In this document: positions 62,066 through 64,000 of the stretch, one piece after another
Numbering within the stretch: position 1 is the stretch's first letter
How the letters are laid out: every line of letters begins with the position of its first letter
Source: Neodiprion pinetum
Taxonomy: Eukaryota; Arthropoda; Insecta; Hymenoptera; Diprionidae
Assembly: GCF_021155775.2 (NCBI RefSeq)
Contig: NC_060234.1
Location: forward strand, 34,159,026 to 34,223,025
Length of the DNA: 64,000 nt
Direction: 5' to 3'
Notes under the pieces: generated by a model
What the model saw: only the letters and a program-made list of their open reading frames with translations
Told to the model about the DNA's origin: nothing
Databases searched by the model: none
Position numbers and translations under genes: made by a program

Positions 62066-64000
62066 AGGTTATGTTCTTTGTTTGTTTATGATATTTTGCG
62101 CATTTAATAAATTCATTCAGTCATGTAACTAAATCCGCTCTCCATTCCGTTATCACATAAAACCCATAACATATATCGAACCCATCTCAAGTTATTACTA
62201 TAAGTATTTAAAATAACTGTACGATACGCGTACGTGCATTTGTGACCCAATTCCACGCCGAAGACGTGCTTCTGAATTTTGACACGTTTCTACATACAAA
62301 TGTTTCTACATATATTCTAAGACAGGATTTCTTTTTTCTCTGATCCAAAAAGTTGAGTACGCGTATTTATCCTTCAAAATATTACCACTGGGCACCATAT
62401 TCTTACACTCACGACTATATGTCGGGAAAAATGTTAATTCTTTGCAAGTGCAGCAGGATTCGATTAAAGATAATACCGTACGTATGTAACGTAAATCTAA
62501 GCATTAGGATATAAAATAATGATAATTTACCAAGTAACATATAAACCTTAATAATAGTTACAACGATCGTGTTGAGCGAGGGTGCTACGTGCTGGCATGT
62601 TGTATCGGCAGGCGGAGCAGAGCTGTTTGGTAATCCACGCGCTCTGAATTCTTATATTCGGCATTAACGTGCAACGGAGTTCAAAAGTGTTGATTTAATT
62701 GTTCAATTTCCCACAGTCCCAGCTGTTCTTTCTATGTAAATCTACACTATATATATTTATCTAATAAAACATTCAGACATTAAGGAGTACGAGTTTCCTA
62801 TTCTCTTTGCGTGTGTCGGGAACTTTTCCAAAACAAATGTTTCATCACGCTCCCAGCAAGCCGCTTTTCCGCCGCATAGGCATGAAAATTATCCTACACA
62901 TTGAATCAATGCCAAATATCGATTCCCAACATCCCAAGTGAACGTGCGTACGCGTAGATCGTTCCCTGGTCAACATCCGGTGCATTTTTATGAATCTTGT
63001 TTCCGGCCTATGTATGAACCGAATGTACTCGAAATGAGGGGAAGGTCGTAACTGCAAAGCAATAGCGACAATCAGCCAGTAGAACGAGACCGTCGAGGAA
63101 CACTCTAAAACAATTTCTAAGTCTGGAACAGTCGATCGGTGGGATTTGTAAATATACGAGGTCGTCCCTCTTTATGGGAACCCTTGAAACATCAGGTGGG
63201 ATTTCGCAAGGACCCGAGGGTAAACGGGGACGACTGTGGTCACATACATTTACACAAAATTTCAACCAGAGTTGCACGACCCTTGTTCGTCCTCCCAGAT
63301 TTTCTCTCTCAGAGCTGCAGTCGCGTGTTCAAAAAGTTCCGATAACAAGTCGGATTTATTTTACCTCGGAACGGGGGCTTCCGATTCGTTCGATCAATAT
63401 TCGTAAGCCTTTGAAATATGTCGAGGATACGTCACAGATCGCTATACCGGAACATTACACCGGGGTGTGCATTTATATTTGAATTTTTCACGTACAAATT
63501 GTACAACGATATTTCACCGCAGGTTTGCCTTTGTGAAATAGTATACGCCGACCACGCCGATATCGGCTTCCTCATGGAATTTATGAATATACAAAATAAA
63601 CGCGTACAGGGGTACGTGACTGGAATGAAATATGTTCAAGCCAGCGGGGAAAATTCCTGCCGGGGTTGCTATAAAATTGAGGTTGCTGTGAAATAGAAAC
63701 GGCCATGGGAATAAATGTCGAAGCAAGGTGCAGGTGTCAGAAACAGTTGGGTCTGCACATTTCTTCGGCAACATCCCCCCTGTACCAAAGAAGCATTTGG
63801 TGGAAACATGAAAGTCGAAAATTTGCGGAACACCGCGAACTGGTAAATTGTCGCAGAGTTTTAAAAAAAATTCGGTATTAACGATGGGAAGTTTGTACAA
63901 ACCGATAACTTGTACGGTAACCGAGGTGTATAATGTACGATGGATATATAACCTCGAGTCTGCAGGTTAATACACGGAGGATACAACGATGTTACGGGAT

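Larger units (their letters stand above)
60701..64000. other. Orco 3' flank and unannotated right end
   Basis: No recognisable coding sequence. Plus-strand AATAAA hexamers occur near 62104 and 62763, both far from the Orco stop, so the 3' end of Orco is not placed. 61930-62065 is a GC-rich island. Frames near 63000-63900 on both strands are under 130 codons and unrecognised. Confidence 0.45.

Noticed and set aside
1..64000. CRISPR arrays, bacterial operons or an integrated virus
   Set aside because: Genes are spliced insect genes. No regular spacer arrays, no viral or transposase proteins and no bacterial-type gene clusters were seen.

Overview
The window is nuclear DNA of an insect, most likely a hymenopteran and possibly a sawfly. 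It is AT-rich, its genes are split by GT-AG introns, and it carries a complete insect odorant co-receptor gene (Orco) whose sequence is closest, as I remember the family, to hymenopteran Orco. A GH9 endoglucanase gene and an insect-type GMC oxidoreductase gene fit that reading. There is nothing prokaryotic here: no operons, CRISPR arrays or ribosome binding sites. Gene models were built by hand from splice sites and reading phase, so exon ends are predictions, but in the main models every junction keeps frame.

Layout, left to right. 1-4006 (minus): first three coding exons of a GMC oxidoreductase that runs off the left edge; a possible 5' non-coding exon lies near 12.4 kb. 4-14.7 kb: no recognisable gene. 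14.71-15.87 kb: a striking 60-bp minisatellite organised as 120-bp dimers. 15.9-23.7 kb: gene-poor. 23.88-28.87 kb (minus): a 13-exon gene for a secreted protein with Cys-rich modules encoded one per exon, followed by a long low-complexity tail. 30.2-33.5 kb (minus): GH9 endoglucanase, lacking only its short first coding exon. 36.0-36.3 kb: two adjacent fold-back structures. 40.35-42.61 kb (minus): a CRAL-TRIO (alpha-tocopherol transfer protein-like) gene. 47.78-49.91 kb (minus): a secreted, probably GPI-anchored, alkaline-phosphatase-like protein that appears to have lost its catalytic residues. 50.7-51.2 kb (minus): two linked exons of an unidentified gene. 54.51-60.70 kb (plus): complete Orco, with a probable 5' non-coding exon ending at 53393. 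60.7-64 kb: no recognisable gene.

The genes do not form a visible pathway. They are single-copy neighbours with unrelated roles: redox (GMC), plant cell-wall digestion (GH9), hydrophobic-ligand transfer (CRAL-TRIO), a cell-surface pseudo-phosphatase candidate, an extracellular Cys-rich protein, and olfaction (Orco). The best candidates for something undescribed are the Cys-module protein, the degenerate alkaline phosphatase, the 60-bp array with open frames on both strands, and the paired hairpins at 36 kb.
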